Shown piece after piece: positions 32,327-41,199 of a stretch of DNA of 64,000 bases. The notes below the pieces were generated by a model, which was not told the origin of the DNA, did no database searches, and saw nothing but the letters and a program-made list of their open reading frames with translations. The stretch's first letter is position 1. The number at the start of each line of letters is the position of its first letter. Position numbers and translations under genes: made by a program. The stretch is from Lachnospiraceae bacterium. Its GTDB lineage: Bacteria > Bacillota > Clostridia > Lachnospirales > Lachnospiraceae. Location of the stretch: assembly GCA_021771755.1 (NCBI GenBank), contig JAETOL010000010.1, positions 1-64,000 of the forward strand, in the 5' to 3' direction.

Positions 32327-33658
32327 ATGAGACAGAGACTTTTAAATCATGGAAGCTTTCTTGTTATTTTATCAGTTGTGCTGACTTTTCTGGCGGCAAG
32401 CATCGTCATGTACGATAAATTCAGTGTGTCCATGAGGCAGAGTGTCAGAGATGAAGTAGAATATATCCGTGCGGGGATGGATGCGGCGGGAATCGATTAT
32501 CTTCAGGAAAATGTAAAGGATATCAATGTAACAAGGATCACCGTGACAGACAGTGAGGGAAACGTAATCTATGAGTCCAATGCAGAAGCGGAGGAAATGG
32601 AAAATCACGGAGAGCGCCCGGAGATGATTCAGGCAAGAGAAGAGGGTTATGGAGAAGTGGTCCGTTTTTCGGAAACTCTGTCAGAACAGACCTTTTACTG
32701 CGCGACGAAGCTGGAAAACGGAAATATCCTTCGCGTAGCCAGGACTACTGACAGCGTATTTATGACACTTTTTTCCAGCTTTACTCTTTTGGGTCTGATC
32801 ACGCTGGGGATTCTGATTCTGGAGGTGATTCTTGTCCAGAGACAGACGAAGGATCTGATCAAGCCCATCAATGAACTGGATCTTGAAAATCCTCTGAAGG
32901 ATGTAAAGTACGAAGAACTGAGACCGCTTCTCGGAAGAGTAGATCAGCAGAACCGGCAGATCGTCCGTCAGATGCAGGAGCTGAAGGAGGCAGAAGCCAT
33001 GCGGCGGGAATTCTCTGCCAATGTATCTCATGAGCTGAAAACACCGCTGATGTCTATTTCCGGTTATGCGGAGCTAATGATGAACGGAATGGTGGGAGAG
33101 GATAAGATCCCTGAATTTTCCGGACGGATCTATCATGAGGCGAGCCGTTTAAGTTCCCTGGTTTCAGATATCATCCAGCTGTCACGTCTGGATGAAAAAA
33201 ACAGCGATATGCCATTTGAGGCAGTGGATATCTACGAGCTGGCAGAGGATATCGTCATGCATCTGAGGATGGCGGCAGAAAAAAAAGAGATCGAGCTTTT
33301 ACTGGAGGGGGAACGGGTAGTTGTCCGGGGAGTTCGCCAGGTGCTCTACGAAATGTTTTACAATATTGCAGACAATGCGATCCGGTATACGGATGCCGGA
33401 GGAAGGGTGCTTGTCTTTGCCGGACAGAAGGAAAGACACCCCTGTTATTCGGTGGAGGATAACGGGATCGGTATACCAAAGAATGAGCAGAAACGGATTT
33501 TTGAAAGATTTTACCGGGTGGATAAAAGCCACTCCCGTCAGACGGGAGGGACCGGACTGGGGCTGTCCATCGTTAAGCATGGAGCGAGTCTCCATAAGGC
33601 AAAGATCAATCTGGAGAGCGAGCCGGGAAAGGGAACAAAAATGGAGCTGGTGTTTTAG
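32327..33658 (+). CDS. PhoR-like sensor histidine kinase
   Basis: 443 residues. Two transmembrane helices (about 8-30 and 145-167) flank a ~115-residue extracytoplasmic region. H-box FSANVSHELKTPL, N-box NIADNAIRY, G-boxes DNGIGIP and GGTGLGLSIV. It phosphorylates the PhoB-like regulator. Its stop overlaps the convergent AraC gene by 4 nt. Confidence 0.88.
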   Translation: MRQRLLNHGSFLVILSVVLTFLAASIVMYDKFSVSMRQSVRDEVEYIRAGMDAAGIDYLQENVKDINVTRITVTDSEGNVIYESNAEAEEMENHGERPEMIQAREEGYGEVVRFSETLSEQTFYCATKLENGNILRVARTTDSVFMTLFSSFTLLGLITLGILILEVILVQRQTKDLIKPINELDLENPLKDVKYEELRPLLGRVDQQNRQIVRQMQELKEAEAMRREFSANVSHELKTPLMSISGYAELMMNGMVGEDKIPEFSGRIYHEASRLSSLVSDIIQLSRLDEKNSDMPFEAVDIYELAEDIVMHLRMAAEKKEIELLLEGERVVVRGVRQVLYEMFYNIADNAIRYTDAGGRVLVFAGQKERHPCYSVEDNGIGIPKNEQKRIFERFYRVDKSHSRQTGGTGLGLSIVKHGASLHKAKINLESEPGKGTKMELVF

Positions 33659-33677
33659 GCATCAGCTCCGTTTTTAT
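33643..33677 (+). terminator. Terminator spanning the PhoR/AraC gene ends
   Basis: GGAGCTG (33643-33649) pairs with CAGCTCC (33663-33669) and is followed by GTTTTTATCTT. The stem covers the stop codons of both convergent genes. Confidence 0.7.
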
Positions 33678-34596
33678 CTTCTTTATTATTTTTGTGGTCT
33701 GTATCCTGCGGGCGTTCAGAGATGGCCTTGATGGAAGAAGCGTATTCTGTGGGGGTCATTCCGCATATTTTTTTGAACTGCCTGGAAAAATAGTGAATGG
33801 AAGAATAACCCAGAAATTCTGAAATCTGTGTGAAATTCATGTCATTTTCACGGATCAGCTGTCTCGCGAAGTTGATCTTCATATGAGAGAAAAATTCAAT
33901 GACTCCGTAGCCATATTCTTCCCGGAACAGTTTCTGAAGCTGAGAACGGCCGATAAGATTGTCATGACAGACATCTTCTATGGTGATCGAATCCCGAATA
34001 TGTTCCTCAAAATAGCTTACGATCTTACGGGATGCGGAGGAGACCGGTCCGGTATCATCCAGACTGCTGGAAGGATAGCGGGGAGTAGTGGTATATCTGC
34101 GCAGCATATGGATCAGCAGCTGTTCCAGATAGCTTATCAGAAGCTGCTGGGAGCCAAAAAGGATATCCTGCCGTTTTTCCATCTTCTCTGTATACGGATT
34201 GTCAAGAGGAGACGAAAAACAATGGCGGGCTTCTGCAATGATCAGACCCAGAATAGATCGCTCCGTATCAGAAAATTCCAGAAGTTTGTTTTCAAAAAAA
34301 CTCATACAGGGAGAATTGCAGGCAAAAGAAACGACAATGATGTTAGGAGCATTTGTTCCGGTAGCACTTAAATTGTGAAATTCATTTGGTTTATGAAAAA
34401 TAACCTGTCCCCGGCTCAGAACATAATGCTCATCTTCGGCACAGACCTCGGCTTTTCCCTTGTCTACGCATTGGAATTCCCAGAAATTATGACGTTCTCC
34501 TGCATAATAAAAATCATTTCTATATTCAAAATAATGGATCGTGTAGATCCGGTCGATCTGAAGTTCTTTTTCCAGATACACACTTTCATATGCCAT
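33655..34596 (-). CDS. AraC-family transcriptional regulator
   Basis: 313 residues from ATG 34596 (AGGAGA upstream); the longer frame lacks a ribosome site. N-terminal cupin-like effector domain (HNFWEFQCVDKGKAEV; IFHKPNEFHNL) and C-terminal AraC double HTH (ITIEDVCHDNLIGRSQLQKL; NFTQISEFLGYSSIHYFSR). It is divergent from the sugar ABC operon, with three related operator-like repeats in between, so it probably activates sugar uptake and salvage. Confidence 0.88.
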   Translation of the reverse strand: MAYESVYLEKELQIDRIYTIHYFEYRNDFYYAGERHNFWEFQCVDKGKAEVCAEDEHYVLSRGQVIFHKPNEFHNLSATGTNAPNIIVVSFACNSPCMSFFENKLLEFSDTERSILGLIIAEARHCFSSPLDNPYTEKMEKRQDILFGSQQLLISYLEQLLIHMLRRYTTTPRYPSSSLDDTGPVSSASRKIVSYFEEHIRDSITIEDVCHDNLIGRSQLQKLFREEYGYGVIEFFSHMKINFARQLIRENDMNFTQISEFLGYSSIHYFSRQFKKICGMTPTEYASSIKAISERPQDTDHKNNKEDKNGADA

Positions 34597-34725
34597 ATAA
34601 CATCTCCTGCCTGTATCAGTTTCGGATACCGGCCAAAAACCATCTGTTGCAAACCTATTATAACTCAATAAAAAGCAGAATTCCACAAAAAAACAGAAAC
34701 GTATGGGAAAAATGGACAAAACAAG

Positions 34726-34776
34726 CTTTTTGTACAAAATAAACATACTTTTGTGCAAATACTTTTTGTGCAAAAA
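34726..34776. promoter_or_regulatory. Three near-palindromic operator repeats upstream of the sugar ABC operon
   Basis: CTTTTTGTACAAA (34726-34738), CTTTTGTGCAAAT (34748-34760) and CTTTTTGTGCAAAA (34762-34775). Centres are 21 and 15 bp apart. The first core, TTTTGTACAAAA, is a perfect palindrome. The third overlaps the presumed -35 of the ABC promoter. They are candidate sites for the divergent AraC regulator. Confidence 0.55.
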
Positions 34777-34795
34777 CGATAAAATAAAAGATAGT
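34766..34795 (+). promoter_or_regulatory. Candidate promoter of the sugar ABC/salvage operon
   Basis: -35 TTGTGC (34766-34771), 18-bp spacer, -10 GATAGT (34790-34795). Both boxes are weak and the -35 is embedded in an operator repeat, which fits activator dependence. Confidence 0.4.
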
Positions 34796-34880
34796 AAAAC
34801 ATGTTTTGAGTAAAAACCACCAAAACATGAAGAAGCGAAAAACAACACAAAACAACATATTTTTTAAGGAGGAATTCAAA

Positions 34881-36131
34881 ATGGGAATGAAGAAGAAACT
34901 TCTGAGTGCTGTATTATGTGGTGCAATGGTAGGAACAATGATGGCTCCGATCGCAACTGTACAGGCAGCTGATGATACTCTGGTATACTGGTCCATGTGG
35001 GAGTCCACAGAGCCGCAGGGACAGGCTATTCAGGAAGCTGTTGATGCTTACACAGCAGAGACAGGCGTTAAGGTAGACCTTCAGTTCAAGGGACGTACCG
35101 GAAACCGTGAGGCTCTTCAGCCGGCACTTGACGGCGGCACACAGATCGACATCTTTGATGAGGATATCGACCGTGTAAACAGCATGTATGCAAAATATCT
35201 TCTTGACCTGGAAGACCTTGTAAAAGAATCCGGATATGAAGATACAGCTATCCCGGGACTTATGTCCGCATGCCGTGACGCTGGCGGCGGAACACTGAAG
35301 ACAATTCCGTATCAGCCGAACGTATTCGCTTTCTTCTATAACAAAGACCTGTTTGAGCAGGCCGGTGTTGAGAAAGAGCCTACTACATGGGCAGAGTTCC
35401 TGGACGTTTGCCAGAAACTGAAAGATGCAGGAATCACTCCAATGACAATGGATGACGCTTATGCTACATCTGTAATCGGATACCATCTTGCAAGACTGGT
35501 AGGCGAAGAAAAAGTTGTTGAGATCGTTACAGAAGGCAAATGGGATGATCCGGCAGTTCTCCAGATGGCACAGGATATCGAAGAACTTGCAAAGAACGGA
35601 TACTATTCTGAAATGGTTGGTTCCAACGTATGGCCGGCAGGTCAGAACACAGAGCTTGCTCTTGGAACAGCTGCTATGTACCTGAATGGTTCCTGGCTTC
35701 CGAACGAAGTTAAGGATATGGCTGGCGAAGACTTCAAATGGGGATGCTTCGCATATCCGGAACTTGAGAACGGTGCAAACGGAATTGAGACAAACAACTT
35801 TGGTGCACAGGTATTTGGTATCAACAAAGATACAAAAATGCCGAAAGAAGCATTTGATCTGGTTAAATTCATCACAACAGGCGAGTATGACGCAAAACTT
35901 GCTGAGATGTCTGTAGGTATCCCGGCAGATACTACAAATACAGAGTGGCCGGCAATGGTTGAATGTGCAAAACCGGTAATCGAGCAGAGCACAGGCCGTC
36001 TCACTTGGGCTGCAGGCGTTGAGACAAACGTAGATATGACTCCTGTTATCAAAGAGAACTTCATCAAACTGATGGCTGGTTCCCTGACAGCAGACGAATT
36101 TGTAGCTGCAATGCAGGAAGCTGCTAAATAA
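34881..36131 (+). CDS. Sugar ABC transporter substrate-binding protein
   Basis: 416 residues from ATG 34881 (AAGGAGG upstream). N-terminal signal peptide (MKKKLLSAVLCGAMVG, cleavage likely after ATVQA), then an SBP family 1 fold (WESTEPQGQAIQEAVDAY; FFYNKDLFEQAG; WAEFLDVCQKL; YLNGSWLPNEV). No lipobox cysteine is present at the cleavage site, unusual for a Gram-positive binding protein, so membrane tethering is not obvious. It captures a saccharide for the two permeases downstream; context suggests lacto-/galacto-N-biose or a related sugar. Confidence 0.88.
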   Translation: MGMKKKLLSAVLCGAMVGTMMAPIATVQAADDTLVYWSMWESTEPQGQAIQEAVDAYTAETGVKVDLQFKGRTGNREALQPALDGGTQIDIFDEDIDRVNSMYAKYLLDLEDLVKESGYEDTAIPGLMSACRDAGGGTLKTIPYQPNVFAFFYNKDLFEQAGVEKEPTTWAEFLDVCQKLKDAGITPMTMDDAYATSVIGYHLARLVGEEKVVEIVTEGKWDDPAVLQMAQDIEELAKNGYYSEMVGSNVWPAGQNTELALGTAAMYLNGSWLPNEVKDMAGEDFKWGCFAYPELENGANGIETNNFGAQVFGINKDTKMPKEAFDLVKFITTGEYDAKLAEMSVGIPADTTNTEWPAMVECAKPVIEQSTGRLTWAAGVETNVDMTPVIKENFIKLMAGSLTADEFVAAMQEAAK

Positions 36132-36152
36132 TAAAATAAGCAGAGCAGAGAT

Positions 36153-36190
36153 GGTGGCATCGTTTTTACGCTGCCGCCGTCTTTTCTTTT
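36153..36190 (+). terminator. Attenuating terminator between the binding-protein and permease genes
   Basis: GGTGGCA...CGT (36153-36163) pairs with ACG...TGCCGCC (36168-36178), then GTCTTTTCTTTT. Hairpins here usually give more binding protein than permease. Confidence 0.7.
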
Positions 36191-36218
36191 GAGGGAAATA
36201 AAAGAGGAGGAAACCATA

Positions 36219-37124
36219 TTGAAGAAAAATAAAACAATGATCGTGGTATTCCTGACACCGGCAGTACTTCTGTTCCTGGGAATCTTTCTGTATCCGATAC
36301 TGAAGACCATTCTCATGAGCTTTTTCAAAATCGAAGGTGTTACGGATGCTATGAACCTGTGGAGCTTTGTCGGTCTGGACAACTATGTAAAACTGATCAA
36401 TACCAGTCTTTTCCGCACCGCATGTTATAATCTTTTCCGTATCTGGTTCTTTGGCGGCCTGATCGTTATGTCCCTGTCACTTCTTTTTGCAGCGATCCTT
36501 ACAAGCGGAATCCGCGGCAAAAAATTCTTCCGTGCTATTATCTACATGCCGAATATCGTAAGTGCAGTTGCTCTGGCTACTATGTGGCTTCAGTATGTAT
36601 ACAGCCCAAGATTTGGACTCCTTAAGAGCTTTTTTGAAGCGCTTCATCTGGAGGGTCTGGCAAAAATACAGTGGCTGGATAATGAACACAAATTCATGGC
36701 ACTGCTGCTTGCCTACTGTTTTGGTATGGTAGGCTATCACATGCTGATCTGGCTTTCCGGAATTGAGCGCATCAGTCCGGAATACTATGAGGCGGCAACG
36801 ATTGACGGTGCAAACAAACTGGAACAGTTCCGTTATATGACACTTCCTCTTCTGAAGGGTGTGTTTAAAACAAACATCACCATGTGGTCTGTAAGTTCTG
36901 TAGGATTTTTCGTGTGGTCTCAGCTGTTCTCCAATGTAACGGCAGATACACAGACGATCACGCCTTATGTATATATGTACATGCAGATCTTTGGAGGCGG
37001 TAATACAGTAACAGAACGTAACTCCGGCCTTGGAGCCGCCATTGGTGTGCTTCTGAGCTTATGTGTGGTACTTGTATTTACAGTATGTAACAAACTGATC
37101 AAAGACGACGACTTAGAATTTTAG
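36219..37124 (+). CDS. Sugar ABC transporter permease (MalF type)
   Basis: 301 residues from TTG 36219, 8 nt after GAGGAGG. Six transmembrane helices and the EAA loop YYEAATIDGANKLEQFRYM. It forms the channel together with the second permease. The ATPase is not encoded here, so the system probably uses a shared MsmK-type ATPase elsewhere. Confidence 0.88.
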   Translation: MKKNKTMIVVFLTPAVLLFLGIFLYPILKTILMSFFKIEGVTDAMNLWSFVGLDNYVKLINTSLFRTACYNLFRIWFFGGLIVMSLSLLFAAILTSGIRGKKFFRAIIYMPNIVSAVALATMWLQYVYSPRFGLLKSFFEALHLEGLAKIQWLDNEHKFMALLLAYCFGMVGYHMLIWLSGIERISPEYYEAATIDGANKLEQFRYMTLPLLKGVFKTNITMWSVSSVGFFVWSQLFSNVTADTQTITPYVYMYMQIFGGGNTVTERNSGLGAAIGVLLSLCVVLVFTVCNKLIKDDDLEF

Positions 37125-37136
37125 GAGGTGTCCGCT

Positions 37137-38021
37137 ATGGCAAAGACAAAGGAAAAAGAGCCACGTCGCCCGTTTAATCTGAAGCAAGAGCTGAAGCTGG
37201 CACCGGGATATATCATTATTCTTCTCTGGGTGATCTTTACGATCGTACTTCTTGGATGGGTATTTTGTGCCAGCTTTTCAACAACGGCAGAGATCTTCCA
37301 GGGCAAGGCTCTGAAATTTGAAACAGGACTTCATTTTGAAAACTATGCGAAAGCATGGAATGGATCCGGTGTTGCAGGATTTTTTGGAAACTCTCTGTTA
37401 TATTCTGTAGTTTCCTGTGTTGCACTGATCCTGGTGTGCGCTCCGGCAGCTTATGTACTGTCCAGATTTGATTTTATTGCAAATAAATTCATCCAGACAA
37501 GCTTCGTATCTGCTATGGGTGTTCCGGCGATCATGGTAGTTCTTCCGCTGTTCAGTATTATTTCTGGTATGGGAATCCTGAACAACATTCCGCTGGCAAA
37601 AGGAACGCTGATCCTTCTGTATGTGGGAATCAATGTACCTTATACGACGATTTTCCTGCTGACATTTTTCAGCAATATTTCAAAAACCTACGAAGAGGCT
37701 GCAGCCATTGACGGATGTCCTCCAATGAAAACTTTCTGGAAGATCATGTTTCCGATGGCACAGTCCGGTATTGTAACAGTAACTATTTTTAACTTTATTA
37801 ATATCTGGAATGAGTACTTCCTGTCATTGATCTTTGCAAGCTCCGACAAGCTGAAACCAGTAGCTCCGGGACTTTACGGAATGATCAACTCCATGAAGTA
37901 TACAGGTGACTGGGCTGGTATGTTTGCAGCTGTTATCATCGTATTCCTGCCGACCTTCATTCTTTACGTTTTCCTGTCTGAGAAGATCATCGGCGGTGTT
38001 ACCGGAGGAATCAAAGGCTGA
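37137..38021 (+). CDS. Sugar ABC transporter permease (MalG type)
   Basis: 294 residues from ATG 37137; a GTG at 37128 is inside the TAGGAGGTG ribosome site. Six helices, EAA loop YEEAAAIDGCPPMKTFWKIM. It pairs with the upstream MalF-type permease, 12 nt away. No ATPase gene in the operon. Confidence 0.88.
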   Translation: MAKTKEKEPRRPFNLKQELKLAPGYIIILLWVIFTIVLLGWVFCASFSTTAEIFQGKALKFETGLHFENYAKAWNGSGVAGFFGNSLLYSVVSCVALILVCAPAAYVLSRFDFIANKFIQTSFVSAMGVPAIMVVLPLFSIISGMGILNNIPLAKGTLILLYVGINVPYTTIFLLTFFSNISKTYEEAAAIDGCPPMKTFWKIMFPMAQSGIVTVTIFNFINIWNEYFLSLIFASSDKLKPVAPGLYGMINSMKYTGDWAGMFAAVIIVFLPTFILYVFLSEKIIGGVTGGIKG

Positions 38022-38041
38022 TAAAGAAAGGATTGAACATC

Positions 38042-38974
38042 ATGAAGAAACCAGTATTAGTAGTTATGGCTGCAGGTATGGGAAGCCGTTACGGAGGTCT
38101 GAAGCAGATCGACCCTATTGACAAAGAAGGACATATCATCATGGATTTTTCTATCTATGATGCGGTAAAGGCAGGTTTTGAGAAGGTTGTATTCATTATT
38201 AAAAAAGAGAATGAAGAGGACTTCAGAAAAGCCATTGGAGACCGCCTCAGCAAACAGATCCAGGTGGCTTATGTATTCCAGGATCTCCATAATATCCCGG
38301 AAGGCTACGAAGTACCTGCTGACCGTGTAAAACCATGGGGAACCGGACATGCGGTATTAAGCTGCATCGGAGAGGTGGACGGACCATTTGCCGTGATCAA
38401 TGCAGACGACTATTATGGAAGCCATGCATTTAAGATGGCATATGATTTCCTTACAGAGAACCAGGACGAGGAAGAACTTTATAAATATATGATGGTTGGC
38501 TATAAGCTGGAAAATACCCTTACGGATAACGGACATGTTGCCAGAGGTGTTTGTGTAACAGATGAAAATGACCATCTTATGAAGATCAATGAACGCACAC
38601 ATATTGAAAAACATGACGGCGGAACTGCTTATACAGAGGATGATGGTGCAACATGGACCATGCTTCCGGAGGGAAGTACAGTTTCTATGAATATGTGGGG
38701 ATTTTCTGCAAGTATCCTTACAGAACTGAAAGCACGCTTTGCAGCTTTCCTTGATGAGAATTTAAGCAAGAATCCGCTGAAGTGCGAATATTTCCTGCCT
38801 TTTGTTGTGGATGAGCTTCTTCATGAGGAGAAAGCAACTGTAAAAGTGCTGAAATCCGAAGATAAATGGTATGGAGTTACCTACAAAGACGATAAGCCGG
38901 TTGTTATGGCTGCGATCCAGAATCTGAAAGATCAGGGACTTTATCCACAGAACTTATGGGAGGAGAACAAATAA
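38042..38974 (+). CDS. Sugar-phosphate nucleotidyltransferase
   Basis: 310 residues from ATG 38042 (AAAGGA upstream). Nucleotidyltransferase P-loop-like MAAGMGSRYGGLKQI, then NADDYYG (metal binding) and NMWGFSASIL. It resembles the UTP-hexose-1-phosphate uridylyltransferase-like member (LnpC-type role) of N-acetylhexosamine salvage clusters. With NahK and GalE it would activate hexose 1-phosphates to UDP-sugars. The exact sugar and NTP are inferred from context. Confidence 0.78.
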   Translation: MKKPVLVVMAAGMGSRYGGLKQIDPIDKEGHIIMDFSIYDAVKAGFEKVVFIIKKENEEDFRKAIGDRLSKQIQVAYVFQDLHNIPEGYEVPADRVKPWGTGHAVLSCIGEVDGPFAVINADDYYGSHAFKMAYDFLTENQDEEELYKYMMVGYKLENTLTDNGHVARGVCVTDENDHLMKINERTHIEKHDGGTAYTEDDGATWTMLPEGSTVSMNMWGFSASILTELKARFAAFLDENLSKNPLKCEYFLPFVVDELLHEEKATVKVLKSEDKWYGVTYKDDKPVVMAAIQNLKDQGLYPQNLWEENK

Positions 38975-38976
38975 CA

Positions 38977-40077
38977 GTGAATGCGATTCAGAAAGAAGTA
39001 ATTAGCAAATTTGATTTTCCGGGAGAAGTAGTGGAATGTATTCCTTATGGAAGCGGACATATCAACGATACATACCGTCTGACAGTTCATACACCAGGCG
39101 GACAGGATAAGCGTTTTATCCTTCAGAGAATGAACAAGAGCATTTTTACAAAACCGGTGGAACTGATGGAAAACGTCAGCGGTGTTACTTCATGGCTCCG
39201 TAAGAAAATCCAGGAAAACGGCGGAGATGTGGAAAGAGAAACCTTAAATATTGTAAATGATAAGGATAACAATCCTTACTATATAGACTCAGAAGGAGAG
39301 TACTGGAGAGTGTATCTCTTTATTGAGGATGCGACCAGCTTCGACATGGTGAAGGATGATAATGATTTTTACCAGAGTGCGGTTGCTTTTGGACATTTCC
39401 AGAGACTGCTGGCAGATTATCCGGCAGAGACCCTTCATGAGACGATTGTGAATTTCCATAATACAGTGGACCGTTTCCGCAAATTTAAGGAAGCAGTAGC
39501 AGCAGACAGCGAGGGCCGTGCAAAGGATGTACAGGATGAAATCCGGTTTGTACTGGATCGAGAGGAACGGGCGCATACGCTCTGTGACCTTCAGGAAAAG
39601 GGAGAAATTCCTCTTCGTGTTACACACAATGATACCAAGCTGAACAATATCATGATCGACGATAAGACAGGAAGAGCAATCTGTGTGATCGATCTTGATA
39701 CAGTTATGCCGGGACTTTCTGTAAATGATTTTGGTGACTCTATCCGTTTCGGTGCAAGTACAGGAGCAGAGGATGAACCGGATCTCAGCAAGATCTCCTG
39801 CGACCTTCATCTCTATGAGGTTTATACCAAAGGCTTTATTGAGGGATGTGCCGGTGCGCTGACAGATATCGAGCTGGATATGCTTCCTATGGGCGCAATC
39901 CTTATGACCTTTGAGTGTGGTATGCGTTTCCTGACAGATTATCTGGAAGGTGACCACTACTTTAAGATCCACAGAGAAGGTCACAATCTGGATCGCTGCC
40001 GCACACAGTTTAAACTGGTGGCAGATATGGAAGAAAAGCTTCCTCAGATGAAAGCTATTGTAGAAAAGTACAGGTAG
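38977..40077 (+). CDS. nahK: N-acetylhexosamine 1-kinase
   Basis: 366 residues from GTG 38977, after GGGAGGAG, 2 nt past the upstream stop; ATG 38956 coincides with that ribosome site. Aminoglycoside-phosphotransferase-like fold with the catalytic loop VTHNDTKLNNIMIDD, metal segment VIDLDTVMPG and NDFGDSIRFGASTGAEDE, closely matching Bifidobacterium NahK as I know it. It phosphorylates GlcNAc/GalNAc at C1 using ATP. It lies between the nucleotidyltransferase and galE. Confidence 0.88.
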   Translation: MNAIQKEVISKFDFPGEVVECIPYGSGHINDTYRLTVHTPGGQDKRFILQRMNKSIFTKPVELMENVSGVTSWLRKKIQENGGDVERETLNIVNDKDNNPYYIDSEGEYWRVYLFIEDATSFDMVKDDNDFYQSAVAFGHFQRLLADYPAETLHETIVNFHNTVDRFRKFKEAVAADSEGRAKDVQDEIRFVLDREERAHTLCDLQEKGEIPLRVTHNDTKLNNIMIDDKTGRAICVIDLDTVMPGLSVNDFGDSIRFGASTGAEDEPDLSKISCDLHLYEVYTKGFIEGCAGALTDIELDMLPMGAILMTFECGMRFLTDYLEGDHYFKIHREGHNLDRCRTQFKLVADMEEKLPQMKAIVEKYR

Positions 40078-40134
40078 TGGTATACTGAATACTGGTAACA
40101 AACCATAAGAAGACCTGAAGAGGAGGACAAGATC

Positions 40135-41151
40135 ATGGCAATTTTAGTTACAGGCGGCGCCGGTTATATCGGAAGCCATACTGTTGTTGAGCTTCAGAAT
40201 GCAGGATACGAGGTTGTTGTTGTGGACAACTTAAGCAATTCCAGTGAAAAGAGCCTGGAGCGTGTGGAAAAGATCACAGGAAAACCGGTGAAATTCTACA
40301 AGGCAGATATTCTTGACAGAGAAGCTCTTACAGAAATCTTTGAAAAAGAGGAAATTGATTCCTGTATTCATTTTGCAGGACTGAAAGCTGTAGGCGAATC
40401 TGTAGCAAAACCATGGGAATATTATGAGAATAATATTGCCGGAACACTGACTCTTGTAGATGTAATGAGAAAACACGGCGTGAAGAATATTATTTTCTCT
40501 TCTTCTGCAACGGTATATGGAGATCCTGCGATCATTCCGATCACGGAAGAATGTCCGAAAGGACAGTGTACCAATCCTTATGGATGGACAAAATCCATGC
40601 TGGAACAGATCTTAAGCGATATCCAGAAGGCAGATCCGGAATGGAATGTAGTCCTTCTTCGTTACTTCAATCCTATCGGTGCTCATAAGAGCGGAACCAT
40701 TGGCGAGAATCCAAACGGTATTCCGAACAATCTGATGCCTTATGTGACACAGGTTGCAGTTGGCAAGCTGAAAGAGCTTGGCGTATTCGGAAACGATTAT
40801 GATACTCCGGATGGAACCGGCGTGAGAGATTATATCCACGTAGTGGATCTGGCCAAAGGCCATGTGAAGGCGCTTAAAAAGATCGAGGATAACTCAGGAC
40901 TGAATATCTATAATCTGGGAACCGGAAAAGGCTACAGCGTTCTTGATATCGTAAAGAATTTTGAAGAGGCAACAGGCGTGAAGGTTCCTTATGTGATCAA
41001 ACCCCGCCGCCCTGGCGATATCGCTACATGCTATTCCGATGCTTCCAAGGCAGAGAGAGAGCTTGGATGGAAAGCAGAGTTTGGCATCCGGGAAATGTGC
41101 GCAGATTCCTGGAACTGGCAGAGCAAAAATCCTAATGGCTATGATGAATAA
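40135..41151 (+). CDS. galE: UDP-glucose/UDP-GlcNAc 4-epimerase
   Basis: 338 residues. SDR extended fold: [17 protein letters not shown]-binding motif, FSSSATVYG with the catalytic Ser, and [12 protein letters not shown] containing the YxxxK pair. It interconverts UDP-Gal and UDP-Glc (and possibly the N-acetyl forms). It is the last gene of the operon before a strong terminator. Confidence 0.93.
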   Translation: MAILVTGGAGYIGSHTVVELQNAGYEVVVVDNLSNSSEKSLERVEKITGKPVKFYKADILDREALTEIFEKEEIDSCIHFAGLKAVGESVAKPWEYYENNIAGTLTLVDVMRKHGVKNIIFSSSATVYGDPAIIPITEECPKGQCTNPYGWTKSMLEQILSDIQKADPEWNVVLLRYFNPIGAHKSGTIGENPNGIPNNLMPYVTQVAVGKLKELGVFGNDYDTPDGTGVRDYIHVVDLAKGHVKALKKIEDNSGLNIYNLGTGKGYSVLDIVKNFEEATGVKVPYVIKPRRPGDIATCYSDASKAERELGWKAEFGIREMCADSWNWQSKNPNGYDE

Positions 41152-41199
41152 ATAAAAGAAAATCCCTTCGGATCGCTCCGAAGGGATTTTCTTTTATTT
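41150..41199. terminator. Bidirectional terminator overlapping two stop codons
   Basis: Perfect 23-bp arms (41150-41172 and 41177-41199) with the tetraloop TCGC. The stem base overlaps the galE stop and the last Lys codon and stop of the convergent DUF1846 gene. A/T-rich ends give U-runs in both directions. Confidence 0.92.
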
